A DNA stretch of 32,500 bases from Sphaeroforma sirkka (Eukaryota; Opisthokonta; Ichthyosporea; Ichthyophonida), in the NCBI GenBank assembly GCA_001586965.3, contig LUCW03002621.1:32501-65000 (forward strand), given 5' to 3'. The position numbers and the translations under genes are program-made. Shown here one piece after another: positions 22,937 to 32,500 of this stretch. Position 1 is the stretch's first letter; every line of letters starts with the position of its first letter. The notes beneath the pieces were generated by a model. It did no database searches and had not been told where the DNA came from. It saw only the letters and a list, made by a program, of their open reading frames with translations.

Positions 22937-23875
22937 TCATAGGCAATGCGCTCGTCGCGCAGTGTCAGTGATAGATTCTGCGGGCTGGGCGTGTAAGTAC
23001 TTCGATGTAATCTCTAGCAATCCGAGCATTGTGTATTCTTGTACCAACTCCGTGGCGGCGTAGTCGACGAATTTGTCACCGGAAATGAAATTACCTGATC
23101 GAAGCATGGGAATCAACTGAATCATCTCCTTTGGTAGCATTCGGTATTAATATAAAAACTCGCTGCACGCAGTATCATTGCCACAAATACCGGAGGTTGG
23201 TGTACAGCCCTTGAACCCCAACTGTTCGCAATAAAATGTTACGTCTGGCAAAGTACTACTATAATAGGCATTCTCTAAGTCTGCCACGTCATTTTGGTAT
23301 ACAACAGTCTCTAATACAGGGGTGGACAAGCTCATTTCATATTCTTCTTCGTATCCGGTCGAAGTCTTGTTCCTCTGTGAAAGAATAGATTCATTAGCTG
23401 AATCTTTTAAGGAGGATATTAAAACATATGTTGCACCAACTGGGCATCCAACGCTCATACCTGGGTTTAAGCACTCTTCATTATCCGCTCCGTCCCTCAT
23501 CTCAAGCAAGCACGCGCGCGGCTGGTACTTCTTGGCCGTGCCATCGTCGTTGAGGAATTCACCCACACAATCCAGCTCGAATATATTTGTAAAATATTAC
23601 GCGGGTCCTTTCTCTGCCAACATGGTGGCTACACCCACGACACCACATGAACCTCGAATACCCTGGTTAATGAAATAAGCGTTCGTGTCTGCAACCACAT
23701 ACCGATTGGCATTCTCAGAACCCGGTGTGAAGCTGTCCGCGTAACGGATATTGAAGCCCGTATTCAATATAGAGCACACCATTTCTTGGGAGTTAAGCGC
23801 GAGGTCCTTACACCATCGTACCTTTTGCCATCCTCGGCCTCGTCTCGTAGCGCCAAATCGATGGCTGCGGTCCAC
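22937..23875 (-). pseudogene. Unrecognised cysteine-containing protein frame broken by two TAA codons
   Basis: On the minus strand a single frame of about 310 codons runs from 23875 to 22937, with only two interruptions, both TAA (23597-23599 and 23147-23149). Residues on either side keep a protein-like composition: NANRYVVADTNAYF, then INQGIRGSCGVVGV before the first stop; FELDCVGEFLNDDG, then CEQLGFKGCTPTSGICGND before the second; then MLPKEMIQLIPML to the end. It has many Cys, NxS/T sites and few basic runs, as in secreted proteins. Upstream (about 23905-23810) a different frame reads AENTWNEWTAAIDLALRDEA and stops being compatible near 23815, which suggests a frameshift or an intron there. 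I do not recognise the family. Either a decayed gene or, less likely, a gene with unseen short introns. Confidence 0.4.
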
Positions 23876-24677
23876 TCATTCCAAGTATTTTCAGCCCCAG
23901 CGAGGTGATTCTCAAAGGACATCACCGGCGTCTTCCTTATTTACACTTGAAGCATCAACTACTAACAACAGCGCTGCACAACGAGATCATTCCCAGAATC
24001 ATCGTGATGGTGTCTACATTCGATTGGAATTTACATGTGGCAAGTGCGGCACTAAACGCTTTTTTTATACATATATCGCATTCGTTTTGGCATCTGCGTG
24101 TATCCTTCACTCCTTTCGCGGAATCGGGAATGCACCTTGGAATGTGAGTGTGTTGTGTGCATTCTGTGCGCCGACAACGCAAAACTGGCAAATCATGGTC
24201 GGATATAACATAATCATGACCTCTAGGTGTCTACTACTAGAGTGTAGAGAGAAGTGAAAATTAAATATAACTATTTATTAGCGGATCGCCGATTGGACTT
24301 AAATGTCTGAAGGACAATCTTTTAAACAGGCCGGCTGACTCTTTTACTTCGTACATATGGGATAATGGGTATATGCCTAAGATGTTCTTTTAAAAATTGA
24401 TCGATTTTTCATGAAAATCTAAAAAATACAACCAAATCAGTTTTTAGCTATTTAAAAAATAATAACATTTCATTGGATGTAACTTTGTTTTTTGTTTTTG
24501 TTTTGCATTTATACAATTTACAAAACATAAATAACATTTTGTTTTTTGTTAAAAACAATTAGAAGGAGACGGTTTGTATCTTTTTTCTGATTTTGGTTTA
24601 AAAAAAAAACAAGAAAGAAACAAAAGTATGCCACGACCCACGTTCGGCATTCCGCATTCCTCCATTAGCGGTCGTCA
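23876..24677. other. No supported gene; AT-rich toward the right
   Basis: The first 40 bases belong to the possible 5' continuation of the broken minus-strand gene. Competing frames on both strands around 23950-24260 have no recognisable domain. From about 24270 the sequence becomes AT-rich, with runs of T and A and a GTTTTTTGTTAAAAAC-type near-palindrome at 24540. Confidence 0.4.
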
Positions 24678-24716
24678 TTAGTGATGCAACCACCCCAGCC
24701 AATTTTCAGCATTGAG

Positions 24717-24760
24717 CTGTGGCCTGTGGCCTGTGGCCTGTGGCCTGTGGCCTGTGGCCG
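24717..24760. repeat. Heptanucleotide array CTGTGGC x about 6
   Basis: Perfect 7-bp units (CTGTGGC) ending in GCCGTGGGCCTG. The reverse complement of the unit, GCCACAG, differs by one base from the unit of the array at 24920-24956. Confidence 0.9.
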
Positions 24761-24919
24761 TGGGCCTGTACCCTGGGGGTGTTTTTAAATAGCCTGTGAG
24801 CATGCCTTCTCGAGTACATAAATGAGGCCGAGGCATTCTTCTTGTGTGTAAGATAGCTCGACGCCACGTAAATACGCCGCAACAATCAAAATGACAAGCA
24901 GTGCAGTAGTCCACTCCGT

Positions 24920-24956
24920 CTCCACAGTCCACAGTCCACAGTCCACAGTCCACAAC
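24920..24956. repeat. Heptanucleotide array TCCACAG x about 5
   Basis: Perfect 7-bp units of CCACAGT, which is close to the reverse complement of the unit of the array 160 bp upstream. Together they could pair as an imperfect hairpin. Confidence 0.88.
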
Positions 24957-24977
24957 TCCACACTCCGCAGCCACCAA

Positions 24978-25612
24978 ACGCTACTTGTATCATCGCGTAT
25001 TCATAAAATTAAAAAAAGTCACCACTGGTATCACTGGCGTAGGTGTACAACTAAAAGCAACGAACCATTGGGGGTGAATGGAAAGAAAAAAGAATCACGA
25101 TATGGCCTTTGTTTGAGGGGGGGAGGGGGGTCCGGGGGGAGGAATATGATTTTTGCCTCTATTGTTATTTTTTAATAAAAGAAAACAATGGCATTTTTAC
25201 AGTTTGAACTTTGAACTTTGTTTTCTCGTACTTCTGTAGTATTTTTAAAAACAAAATGTAAATAAATAACACTATAGCTTTATTGGGGGTTTGATTTTAA
25301 AAAAAAAAAAATCCGTCTCCCCGGCACTTTGGCTGTAAATAAGTGTTACATATTCCTGTTATGAACAATCTGGGTGTTTTGTATCATTCAAAAAGAAAAG
25401 AAAAATGATAGGTTTGAAGCTTCACCTTCAATTCGGTAATCATCGGTTCAAATATGTTAGATGCATACATAAATCCTACAGGATAGACATGAGATGATAA
25501 AAAAATAATTGCCGACGACGCTGGGAACTAATTATATTGTGATAGTGTAACAATATTGTCTATAAGTGCCTTCAGTATTTGTCACCCAATTATGCTGTGT
25601 GCATGTATATTT
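24978..25612. other. Low-complexity AT-rich stretch; no gene seen
   Basis: Contains a G-run block (25118-25141), an A13 tract (about 25299-25311) and short direct repeats of TTTGAACTTTGAACTTTG (25203-25220). No supported coding sequence. Confidence 0.5.
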
Positions 25613-26300
25613 TCAGCAAGAAAACGATCTATCGTTGTGTAGCTGACTTCTGTGGTAGTTTGACGGGCCCCACCTCTCGACATTGAGCAAGGTCCCATAA
25701 AAAGCAAAAAGCGATACGAAATTAACCTGCAAAGAAAACTTTATGAGCGAATCATGTATGGCTTGGTAATCCTGAGGTTGGTGTATCCTACACTCCCAAT
25801 GGTTAATATAGAAATCCACAATTATTACTTTGCTGATACATACATTAGCAAAATCCAACCGATATCCCCGGTCCCTCATCCTATAGATAGTGCTTAGCAC
25901 AGCATTGATGCGCGATTAGCATTGTAGATCTTCTGACCTGTATGTACTTACCAGCAATATCATATGTAGACAGTAAATCATACTGTCTCATTCATCATAT
26001 CTCAACATGATTCTGAATGCTTTGGCATCCGGTACCGTATGATACAATATTTGTAAAATGTTATATTTTGATGGAGTGCGTAATTTGATACCCGACGCAT
26101 ACTTTCGACCTGGATACATGCGTGCGGATCTAATGAGTGGAAAGTTTGTACCTATGCTCGTTATCTATTTCTAAATGAAACGATATCGCGAATATTGACG
26201 CATACTGATAATGTATCGAGGAATTTACCCATCAAACATTTTGCATTGTCAAAGTTCAAGAGGAACCGCATATTGTTGATAACTTGATAAGGCGAATTTC
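25613..26300 (-). pseudogene. Probable piggyBac-like transposase relic
   Basis: Minus-strand fragments in shifting frames resemble the front and centre of a piggyBac transposase in the expected order: MRFLLNFDN near 26270, then about 50 residues later RMYPGRKYASGIKL near 26120 (compare the family's R-x-Y-x-P-x-K…GIK segment before the first catalytic Asp), then VIIVDFYIN near 25820 (compare the VDNFYT segment of the second Asp). Stops and frame changes separate them, and the Asp expected after GIK is not present. The similarity is short and judged by eye. The 95-codon open frame at 25613-25900 is its longest intact piece. Confidence 0.3.
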
Positions 26301-26980
26301 TGGTTTATACATACCGATTGGCATCTACAGACATGCCACAAAATCTTCTCTATTATTGTTGCCATGTGATTTGGAACTGTAAGCTTTTATGTAGGAGAAT
26401 ATGGAACCTATACCAGAAAGGAAAGTAGCCCATTTGATTAATTCTGGTATCCAACAGTATACCTGTTAGTGGATTTCGCGTGCGTGACCCAATTGGGCGA
26501 AGAATGATTATGTGACTTAATATTTCAAAATTCAAACATACCCCAGACACCAGTGAGGTATTGAGTAGGATAATAGGGGAAATTAATAATATTATCCCTA
26601 TGCACAATCAATCATGTATGAGTGAGTCTTGTACACCACAAACCTACAGGCAATATAAACCATGCAGATTAAAGTACATAACATTTTTTTCGTAGCGTGA
26701 ACTTGTACATAATTATTTACGTTTCTTTTCAAACCGTACAGCGTATATCAGTCGCCATTTTTTTTCTAGAGTCGCTAACTCACTACGTACTATATTTTCT
26801 AACCCCTAATTGGTTTTGTTTTTAAAAAAAGGAATAACTAGTTCTCCATTATTTACATCGGACAGACGGACATTCGCAGGCCGCAGCTAAATGCCCACAC
26901 GGCGGCCAGCGGCCAGACGCCAGTCCGCTGTCCGAACTCCGCCACCCTCCAATTTATTGGCCACTGGACTTCGGAGTCCT
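26301..26980. other. No supported gene
   Basis: AT-rich sequence with a GC-richer patch at 26860-26960 (repeated CGGCCAG/GGCCAGACG). An 84-codon hydrophobic minus-strand frame (26353-26607) has no supporting context beyond lying just upstream of the transposase relic. Confidence 0.4.
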
Positions 26981-26982
26981 GG

Positions 26983-27090
26983 AGTCGTTGCTTTAGTACT
27001 TTATTAATTGTCGATAAAATTCTATTGTCGCGAAGTCGTTGCTTTAGTACTTTATTAATTGACGATAAAATTCTATTGTCGCGAAGTCGA
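26983..27090. repeat. 52-bp tandem duplication
   Basis: Two nearly identical copies start at 26983 and 27035 (GTCGTTGCTTTAGTACTTTA, differing at one base, TTGTCG/TTGACG, in the middle) and are followed by GTCGCGAAGTCG. This creates a repeated peptide in one minus-strand frame, which I do not consider a gene. Confidence 0.9.
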
Positions 27091-27599
27091 CATCGTGACG
27101 ACGCGACATTGCGACATTGTACAGAACTGCACACTGGACACTCCCACAGAGTTTTGTCTAGACGACACCCGTCACTATAAAATTAATATTTATACACAAT
27201 AGTCTATAATATACACCAAGATTTTTTTTAAATACAGGAGACAGGAGTCACACAGACTCACAGACTCACAGTCTCACACAGTGTCAGTGTCGCTAACTCG
27301 CTATAGTCCAGAGCACCCTACGACCTATGTTACGGCCCTCTGGCCCTGGGGGTATCTGTCCCTAATGGGTACATTAAATATTTACCACTATACATAAAGG
27401 GGATGTATTTAGAGTACAGAATAACACCATGTATTTTTAGTTTTGTTCTTTTTTAAAAACAAATCAAGTGGATTTTTATACTATGTATCCGTTCAATAAA
27501 AAAATTCAATGTTCAATTTGTTTTTAAAAAACAAATAGAAGGCTCTGTTTCAAGGTAAATTGTTTGTTAAACCCCCCCCCCCTATCAGGAAACGAATTC
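27091..27599. other. Low-complexity spacer; no gene seen
   Basis: Contains an ACAGACTCACAGACTCACAG-type run (27237-27290), two TTTTTAAAAAACAAAT near-palindromes (27449-27466 and 27517-27534) and a C-run of about 12 (27572-27583). Confidence 0.5.
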
Positions 27600-28121
27600 T
27601 TTATACGGCACTGGCGACAATAAAATTATTAATCACCTCAGGCCCAGTTTCCTACCAGTCTCATACATACTTTTTCGAGTTTACTTTACTTTTTTTAAAA
27701 GATGAAATTAGATGATTTTAGCCCATTTATTGCACTTGTTGCATTAGTCCTTTGTCGGCCTCAGAGGGGAGGTCGACGTATGTAAGACACGAATAGTGTC
27801 AACTGTAAAACCATGGAGGAATCCGAAGCAATAGCTAAGACAGAGGACGCTTATATACATGTGTCTAACTGCTAATATGTCAAGCGGTTGTATCCGCGCT
27901 ACAATATCTACCATTTAAGTCGAGCGCTTTCAGCCGACAGATAAAGAACAAACTGGCAGAAAACAAACACATCTCACAAGTGCGGTCTTAAAATCATGCT
28001 AATTACACTAATAAAACACCTGTATTTAAGCAAGTTAAACTCGAAAAAGTTCAAGTAGGAGTCTGGTAGAAAACTGGGCCTGAGGTGGTTAATAGTTTTA
28101 TTTTAACAAGTGCCGTATAAA
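27600..28121. mobile_element. MITE-like element with TIRs of about 83 bp
   Basis: The left end (27601-27682) and the reverse complement of the right end (28035-28120) align over about 83 bp at roughly 80-85% identity. Both begin TTATACGGCACT and share CACCTCAGGCCCAGTTT, CTACCAG and CTTTTTCGAGTTTA. The 350-bp interior has no coding capacity. This is the structure of a non-autonomous DNA transposon. Flanks read …TTTATA/CGGC and GCCG/TATAAA, compatible with a TA target duplication (Tc1/mariner-like), but the boundary is ambiguous. Its ends differ from those of the 20926-22705 element. Confidence 0.75.
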
Positions 28122-28199
28122 AACATTCTATGAACTTCATATTGCCATTTTTTAACAAAACAAAAAACAAATATGTCCTAAAAAAACAAACTCAACAAC

Positions 28200-28385
28200 A
28201 CTCAAGAGTCCCAGACTCTCAGTCTCAGAGTCGAAGTCTTTAGAACTTTAAAGTCGGGCATGACTACAAGTCCAAGACGAAGTGAGAACTCAGAGTCTCA
28301 GAGTCGACTGTCGAGTCTCACAGAGACTCGGAATTCAGAAGTCAGAACTTCAGAAACTCAGAACACTGAACAGCGAACAATCCAA
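28200..28385. repeat. AGTC/AGACTC-rich degenerate simple sequence
   Basis: Irregular repetition of CAGAGTCTCAGAGTCGA-like and CAGAACTTCAGAACT-like strings with frequent short inverted pairs (GAGACT/AGTCTC). It resembles the smaller patch at 27237-27290. Confidence 0.7.
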
Positions 28386-29224
28386 CATTGAACAGGCTCA
28401 TATGTACTCAAATACTCATCATATTGATACTTTATTAGTGTAATCGCCGAGCTTTCTTTTTGTCGTCCAATAGATGTTTTGAAGTGGAGAGCAATTCGTC
28501 ATTACGTAACCGTGAACCTCCTGCTCTCCTCCATATACCTACTGATCTGCTCCAATTGTATCCTAATTCCTGAATAAAGTTGTGTTAGAAAAAAGAAAGA
28601 GTGTCAGCCTGTCAGGAGAAAAAAATAAAAATATTTACAGCAGCCGGACCAAGACTACAAGTTCAAGAGTCCTGAAAACATCATTGTTTCTATTTTGTTA
28701 AAATAAATATATATCACAGCTTGACAGCATATGTAGGGCTTTGAAGTTTGAACACAGACTGTGTATTTATCATTTTTTTTAGACGATTTTTGATTTTATT
28801 TTTTGCGAATGTTGCTCTCCCTATTACTATTTACATATTGTTTATAGAGTCTTTTGCGAAGTTGCATCTCTCGGAAGTTTAGATAACTGTCTGTCTAATA
28901 CATACTTAATTTTGGAAGTAAAAATAATGACTCCCTCAGACCTCCCTTCTTTTTATTCTATTAAAAATTTAAATATTTAGTAGCCTACGACCTACGTATG
29001 TGTGCATTGTACGCATATCGGCTGCCGCGAGTCAATTTCAGAGAAATCCAAGTATGGCGCACAGTTCGATCAAGAAGTGTTTTAAAAAAGATAAATAGCT
29101 TATATATAGCTTATATATGAGCAGCCTTTAAGTACTCTGACATATCCAGTATACACAATGCAGTGTTTTGTCAAAGTCACTGCGTAAGTAAAATATTGTC
29201 ATGTATTGAAGGCCAGGGCACAAG
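28386..29224. other. Spacer and probable upstream region of the small gene
   Basis: AT-rich and without a supported gene. A TATA-rich direct repeat, AGCTTATATATAGCTTATATATG, occupies about 29097-29119, roughly 110 nt before the ATG at 29225, and is a plausible core promoter. An in-frame TGA at 29207-29209 closes the frame upstream of that ATG. Confidence 0.4.
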
Positions 29225-30391
29225 ATGTTTACCACACCGATCGATTGTCCTAAAAAGTATTTGGAACGGCAAAGATATACATCTTCCCATAGCAGCACGC
29301 GATCCTGGGAAAATCATGCGGAAAACACCAGGAAGCATACACCTCTAGGATCGCGGGATAGCGGATATGAATCATGCCTGGACTTGAAAAAGCAATATTC
29401 CTTTGCTCCTGTACCACTGAAGGCATCCTCCGACTGCATTGAAAATACATTTTCGGCATCGAAAAAGCCAAATTCTTTCGAGGACCCTGAACAGCTTGGA
29501 TTTTGTTATAATAATACAGAGAAAAGGAAAACAGAACTTTCGAATTACGATACAAACTTGACGGCTAGCGAGGCCGCAGATCGGTTGCGATTTATGCGTC
29601 ATTATAGTAGCCTCAGGTGGAAGCGTTAACCGTGAACGACGAGAGGCACTTCTTGCAATCGAATTCGGGGTTAAATGGAGACGCACATATATATTTAATA
29701 TACACGGGATTCGACTGTGTTGAGTTGTTGATCTCCTAATCCTTCATATTAGTTCAGCGGATGATATATTTTCTAGAATGAATTCAGCAGATACTACAAC
29801 CCCAATGATCGTGTGACATTCGCTTTCTGTTTCAGCAGGTTGTACAAAGCATTATCCGTAACTATTAAGTTCAAGTTGAGACTTCAAAATAAATACTCTC
29901 ACAGCCTTCTGAAAAAGCACATATAAGGAGATTACATATGATACTGGTATCTGTATTTTTATGAATAAATTTGTTAGAAATCTTCTACATATTTGTATCA
30001 TGTATATGCGTCGATAATACGTAGAGGATTTTTATCTCATTGTACACGCCATGTCCATGAATAGGGCGAGCATGTGAATGACATTGTCGAGGTAGCGCAG
30101 CCACAACAGAGCACAAAAATGAAAGTAAGTTACATTTTTTAAATATACAAGTCTATATCATTTTTGTGTTTGATTGATGCTCAATTCATTCAATTGAAGC
30201 GTGCTCGTATATTGTCGCGAAGTGGAGAACAGAGACATAATAGTGAGATTCTGCAGACTCGTGACATGATGCAGCCACCATTCGCGATTATTACGCAGGA
30301 TGTAGAAAAAAACTCAAAGGCTCTCATGTCGCATGTCGAAAGCTTGAGCAAAACTAAATATCAAAAACTGACAAATGTTAGGTGTATGTAG
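29225..30391 (+). CDS. Unrecognised four-exon gene, 220 aa, with DSGYES motif
   Basis: Predicted exons are 29225-29616, 29839-29857, 30065-30124 and 30200-30391. All three introns are GT-AG (222, 207 and 75 nt), phases (2, 0, 0) agree at each junction, and the sum is 221 codons with the TAG stop. AATAAA follows about 42 nt later. Exon 1 is hydrophilic, rich in Ser, Lys and Asn, and contains DSGYES at residues 45-50, the form of a beta-TrCP phosphodegron (DSGxxS). A conserved-looking stretch runs from SEAADRLRFMRHYSSL across the junctions (RLYKALS, GEHVNDIVEVAQPQQ) to MKRARILSR. The last exon has an amphipathic, likely helical end (VEKNSKALMSHVESLSKTKY). There is no signal peptide or membrane segment, so it is probably a soluble nuclear or cytoplasmic regulator. 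I do not recognise the family. The 19-nt second exon is the least certain part. Confidence 0.6.
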
Positions 30392-30432
30392 TCAAGGTCA
30401 AAACTGTTTGTAGTTGTCTTTTTTTCACAAAA

Positions 30433-30438
30433 CAATAA
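30433..30438 (+). promoter_or_regulatory. Poly(A) signal of the four-exon gene
   Basis: AATAAA within ACAATAAAAATATC, about 42 nt after the TAG stop at 30389-30391. The distance and T-rich surroundings suit a short 3' UTR. Confidence 0.5.
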
Positions 30439-30685
30439 AAATATCAAATGAGGCATGATTTCAGAATACTCTTATTATAAAATTGAGTACAGAAATATTT
30501 ATTATTGTCAGTTTTACTGTTTTTGGTCTGTTCTTGTCGTCATGCCTTTTCTCAATTCATATTACGTATGTACACCGGTTTTATTTTATTGCAAAATGTA
30601 TTACATATGACAAGCAACAGGGCAAGAGACCTAAAGGCACTCCCTATATGATTTATATGTATATGAGAATACCTATTATCGATAC

Positions 30686-31020
30686 ATGACGGTAGATCCG
30701 CACTTCCAGGATCCAAAGATACGGATAGACAGACACATACTGAACTACGAGACAATGAGTGTGAACTTGGCTGAGAGAAGCAGCATAGAAGCATGCCCTT
30801 CGGAGACGGTATGTGCTTTTGATACTATTTCTTCAGTAGCTATGGAGCATGGATTTGTCAGCTTTATCTTAAAACCAACTGGACACAAAATATATGCCAA
30901 ACATACCAATGGATGCCGGCACATGTCAATAGTGCGGATAATGTATTCGGCTTTGCACTACTGTGGAAGTGCCAGAAAGACACTCACGCCAATATGACTT
31001 TAAAATATTTAATATATACA
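30686..31020 (+). CDS. Tentative two-exon coding region running into a microsatellite
   Basis: The frame from ATG 30686 reads MTVDPHFQDPKIRIDRH…ACPSET and meets a strong donor (ACG/GTATGT at 30809). A candidate acceptor, TTTGTCAG at 30861, would give a 53-nt intron and a second exon reading LYLKTNWTQNICQTYQWM, then AHVNSADNVFGFALLWKC. That frame continues into the CA/TA array at about 31030 without a clear stop or donor. Both pieces have protein-like composition, but the intron is short, the end is unknown, and I see no family. Unspliced, the first frame stops at 30997. It could equally be chance. Confidence 0.25.
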
Positions 31021-31069
31021 CCCCACTCACTCACACACACTCACTCACTCTCTCACACACTCACACACT

Positions 31070-31125
<56 letters not shown>

Positions 31126-31918
31126 TATGAATATATACATATAAAGACACATATACATTTGCATACATATTTACATATACTTATATATATACATATATAT
31201 ACACATATAATGCATGCATACGTATACATACGCACACACATGCGCACGCACACACATACGCGCACACACACACACACTCATCACGCACATCACGCACATG
31301 CGTAGCATATATACATTATATATATATATATATAATATATACATATACATGCATGCACGCACGCATGTAATACGCACGTCAACATCAATCATCAATAATA
31401 TCATAATATATATAATATATGCATATGTAATAATATGTATTATAGTATATATAATAATAATATATATTATATATTAATATCAGGGTTATATAATAATAAT
31501 ATATATATAAAGCTTATATATATATAATATATATACATAATATTATATATTAATATATAATATATAATAATATATATATATACATAATAATAATATTATA
31601 ATAATAATAATAATAATATTATATATAATAATAATATATGCACATGCATACATGTATGCATATGTACACTGTTTTATATGTAATGTTGCATGTGTGCATA
31701 TGTATTATGTGCATGCATGCACATGCATGCGTATAATACTTGCATGCACATGCACATGTATGTATTGCACATGTGCGTATGCAATACATATATATGTACA
31801 TATTATGATATATATATGATATAATCATAATCCATATCCATATTTGTATACGTAATACATAATAATAATATATCAATACATACATGCACATCACGCACAT
31901 CATCATCAATAATAATAG

Positions 31919-31949
<31 letters not shown>

Positions 31950-32107
31950 GTATAATAATGCAAAAAACATAAACGCACACATGCAACACACATTTGTTAC
32001 ACATTGCATTTGCATTATGCGTGGCATGTGTATATGTATATATATAAACACGTAATGTTGTGCATGCCCATACGCACATCACACACACGCACGCACACAA
32101 TCGCACG

Positions 32108-32147
<40 letters not shown>

Positions 32148-32500
32148 TATTGCGTATATTTTATTATTTTTACCCATGTGTGTGACACAACATTACATAT
32201 GCATATTGCCAGGCATGCAACAAACACATATGTAACAATAACATATACATGAACAATATATATATATACATAATAATATAATAATATAATGTATGCATAA
32301 TATATATCAACATGTATATATATATATTTGTTGCATGTTTGTGTGTTGTTTATGTTTCTGTTTTAACATAATAATAATACGCGCGCACACAACACGCACA
32401 CATGCGCACATCATGTAATATTAATAATATGTATATATATAATAATATGCATATATATATATATATATATACATACATATGTATATGTATATACATACAA
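31021..32500. repeat. CA/TA/ATA compound microsatellite block to the window end
   Basis: Successive CTCACA, (CA)n, (TA)n, TATAATAA and CATGCA(CATG) tracts with little unique sequence. A shorter unique patch (32160-32250 and 32325-32380) carries no supported feature. All open frames here are products of dinucleotide repetition. Confidence 0.9.

Noticed and set aside
23590..23680. Papain-like cysteine protease reading of the QGIRGSC segment
   Set aside because: The resemblance to the QGxCGSCW active-site motif is short, the Trp is missing, and no downstream His/Asn motif was found.
22937..23875. Alternative genetic code with TAA as glutamine
   Set aside because: The pepN gene ends cleanly at TAA at the family-typical C-terminus, so TAA acts as a stop in this genome.
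23751..24257. 168-codon plus-strand frame opposite the broken minus-strand gene
   Set aside because: Its composition (His, Ser, Arg and Cys scattered) looks like an antisense shadow. The minus-strand frame is longer once the two TAA codons are bridged and looks more protein-like.
26853..27134. 93-codon minus-strand frame with repeated RDNRILS(S/T)INKVLKQRL
   Set aside because: The peptide repeat is produced by the 52-bp DNA duplication; the surrounding sequence is low-complexity and the frame has no splice support.
31053..32252. Cys-Val and Tyr-Ile rich frames at the right end
   Set aside because: Artefacts of CA/TA/CATG microsatellites.

Overview
The window is nuclear DNA from an intron-rich, probably unicellular eukaryote. 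It holds one large gene split by 22 GT-AG introns, AATAAA-type poly(A) signals, long CA/TA microsatellites, minisatellites and eukaryotic DNA-transposon debris. The lineage cannot be fixed from sequence alone. A unicellular holozoan such as an ichthyosporean would fit the long, repeat-filled introns, but this is a guess.

Region 1 (1-19815) is almost entirely one plus-strand gene. I rebuilt it exon by exon. Twenty-three exons (2,967 nt of CDS over 19.3 kb) keep a single reading frame and give a 988-residue M1-family aminopeptidase of the bacterial PepN type. It carries GAMEN, HEYFH plus a distal Glu, and the catalytic Tyr, and starts with a basic presequence-like extension of about 80 residues. 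The introns average about 740 nt and hold most of the tandem repeats in the window: CA/TA tracts, a long GGCTGT hexanucleotide array, 17-, 30-, 57- and 92-bp repeats, a GACGCGTGTGG minisatellite and a perfect 164-bp duplication.

Region 2 (19816-24260) contains a 1.8-kb DNA transposon (20926-22705). It has terminal inverted repeats and an uninterrupted 280-codon frame resembling the C-terminal part of a piggyBac transposase. On the minus strand beside it lies a long cysteine-containing frame broken by two TAA codons (22937-23875), probably a decayed gene.

Region 3 (24260-29100) is AT-rich and gene-poor. It holds heptanucleotide arrays, a probable second (minus-strand) piggyBac-like relic, a 52-bp tandem duplication, a 522-bp MITE-like element with TIRs of about 83 bp, and AGTC-rich simple sequence.

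Region 4 (29100-32500) holds a small four-exon plus-strand gene (29225-30391, 220 residues, function unknown, with a DSGYES motif) that I assembled from splice signals and phase. A weaker two-exon candidate begins at 30686 and runs into about 1.5 kb of CA/TA microsatellite that fills the right end.

No rRNA, tRNA, CRISPR array or operon is visible. The aminopeptidase, the small unknown gene and the transposons show no functional link beyond adjacency.
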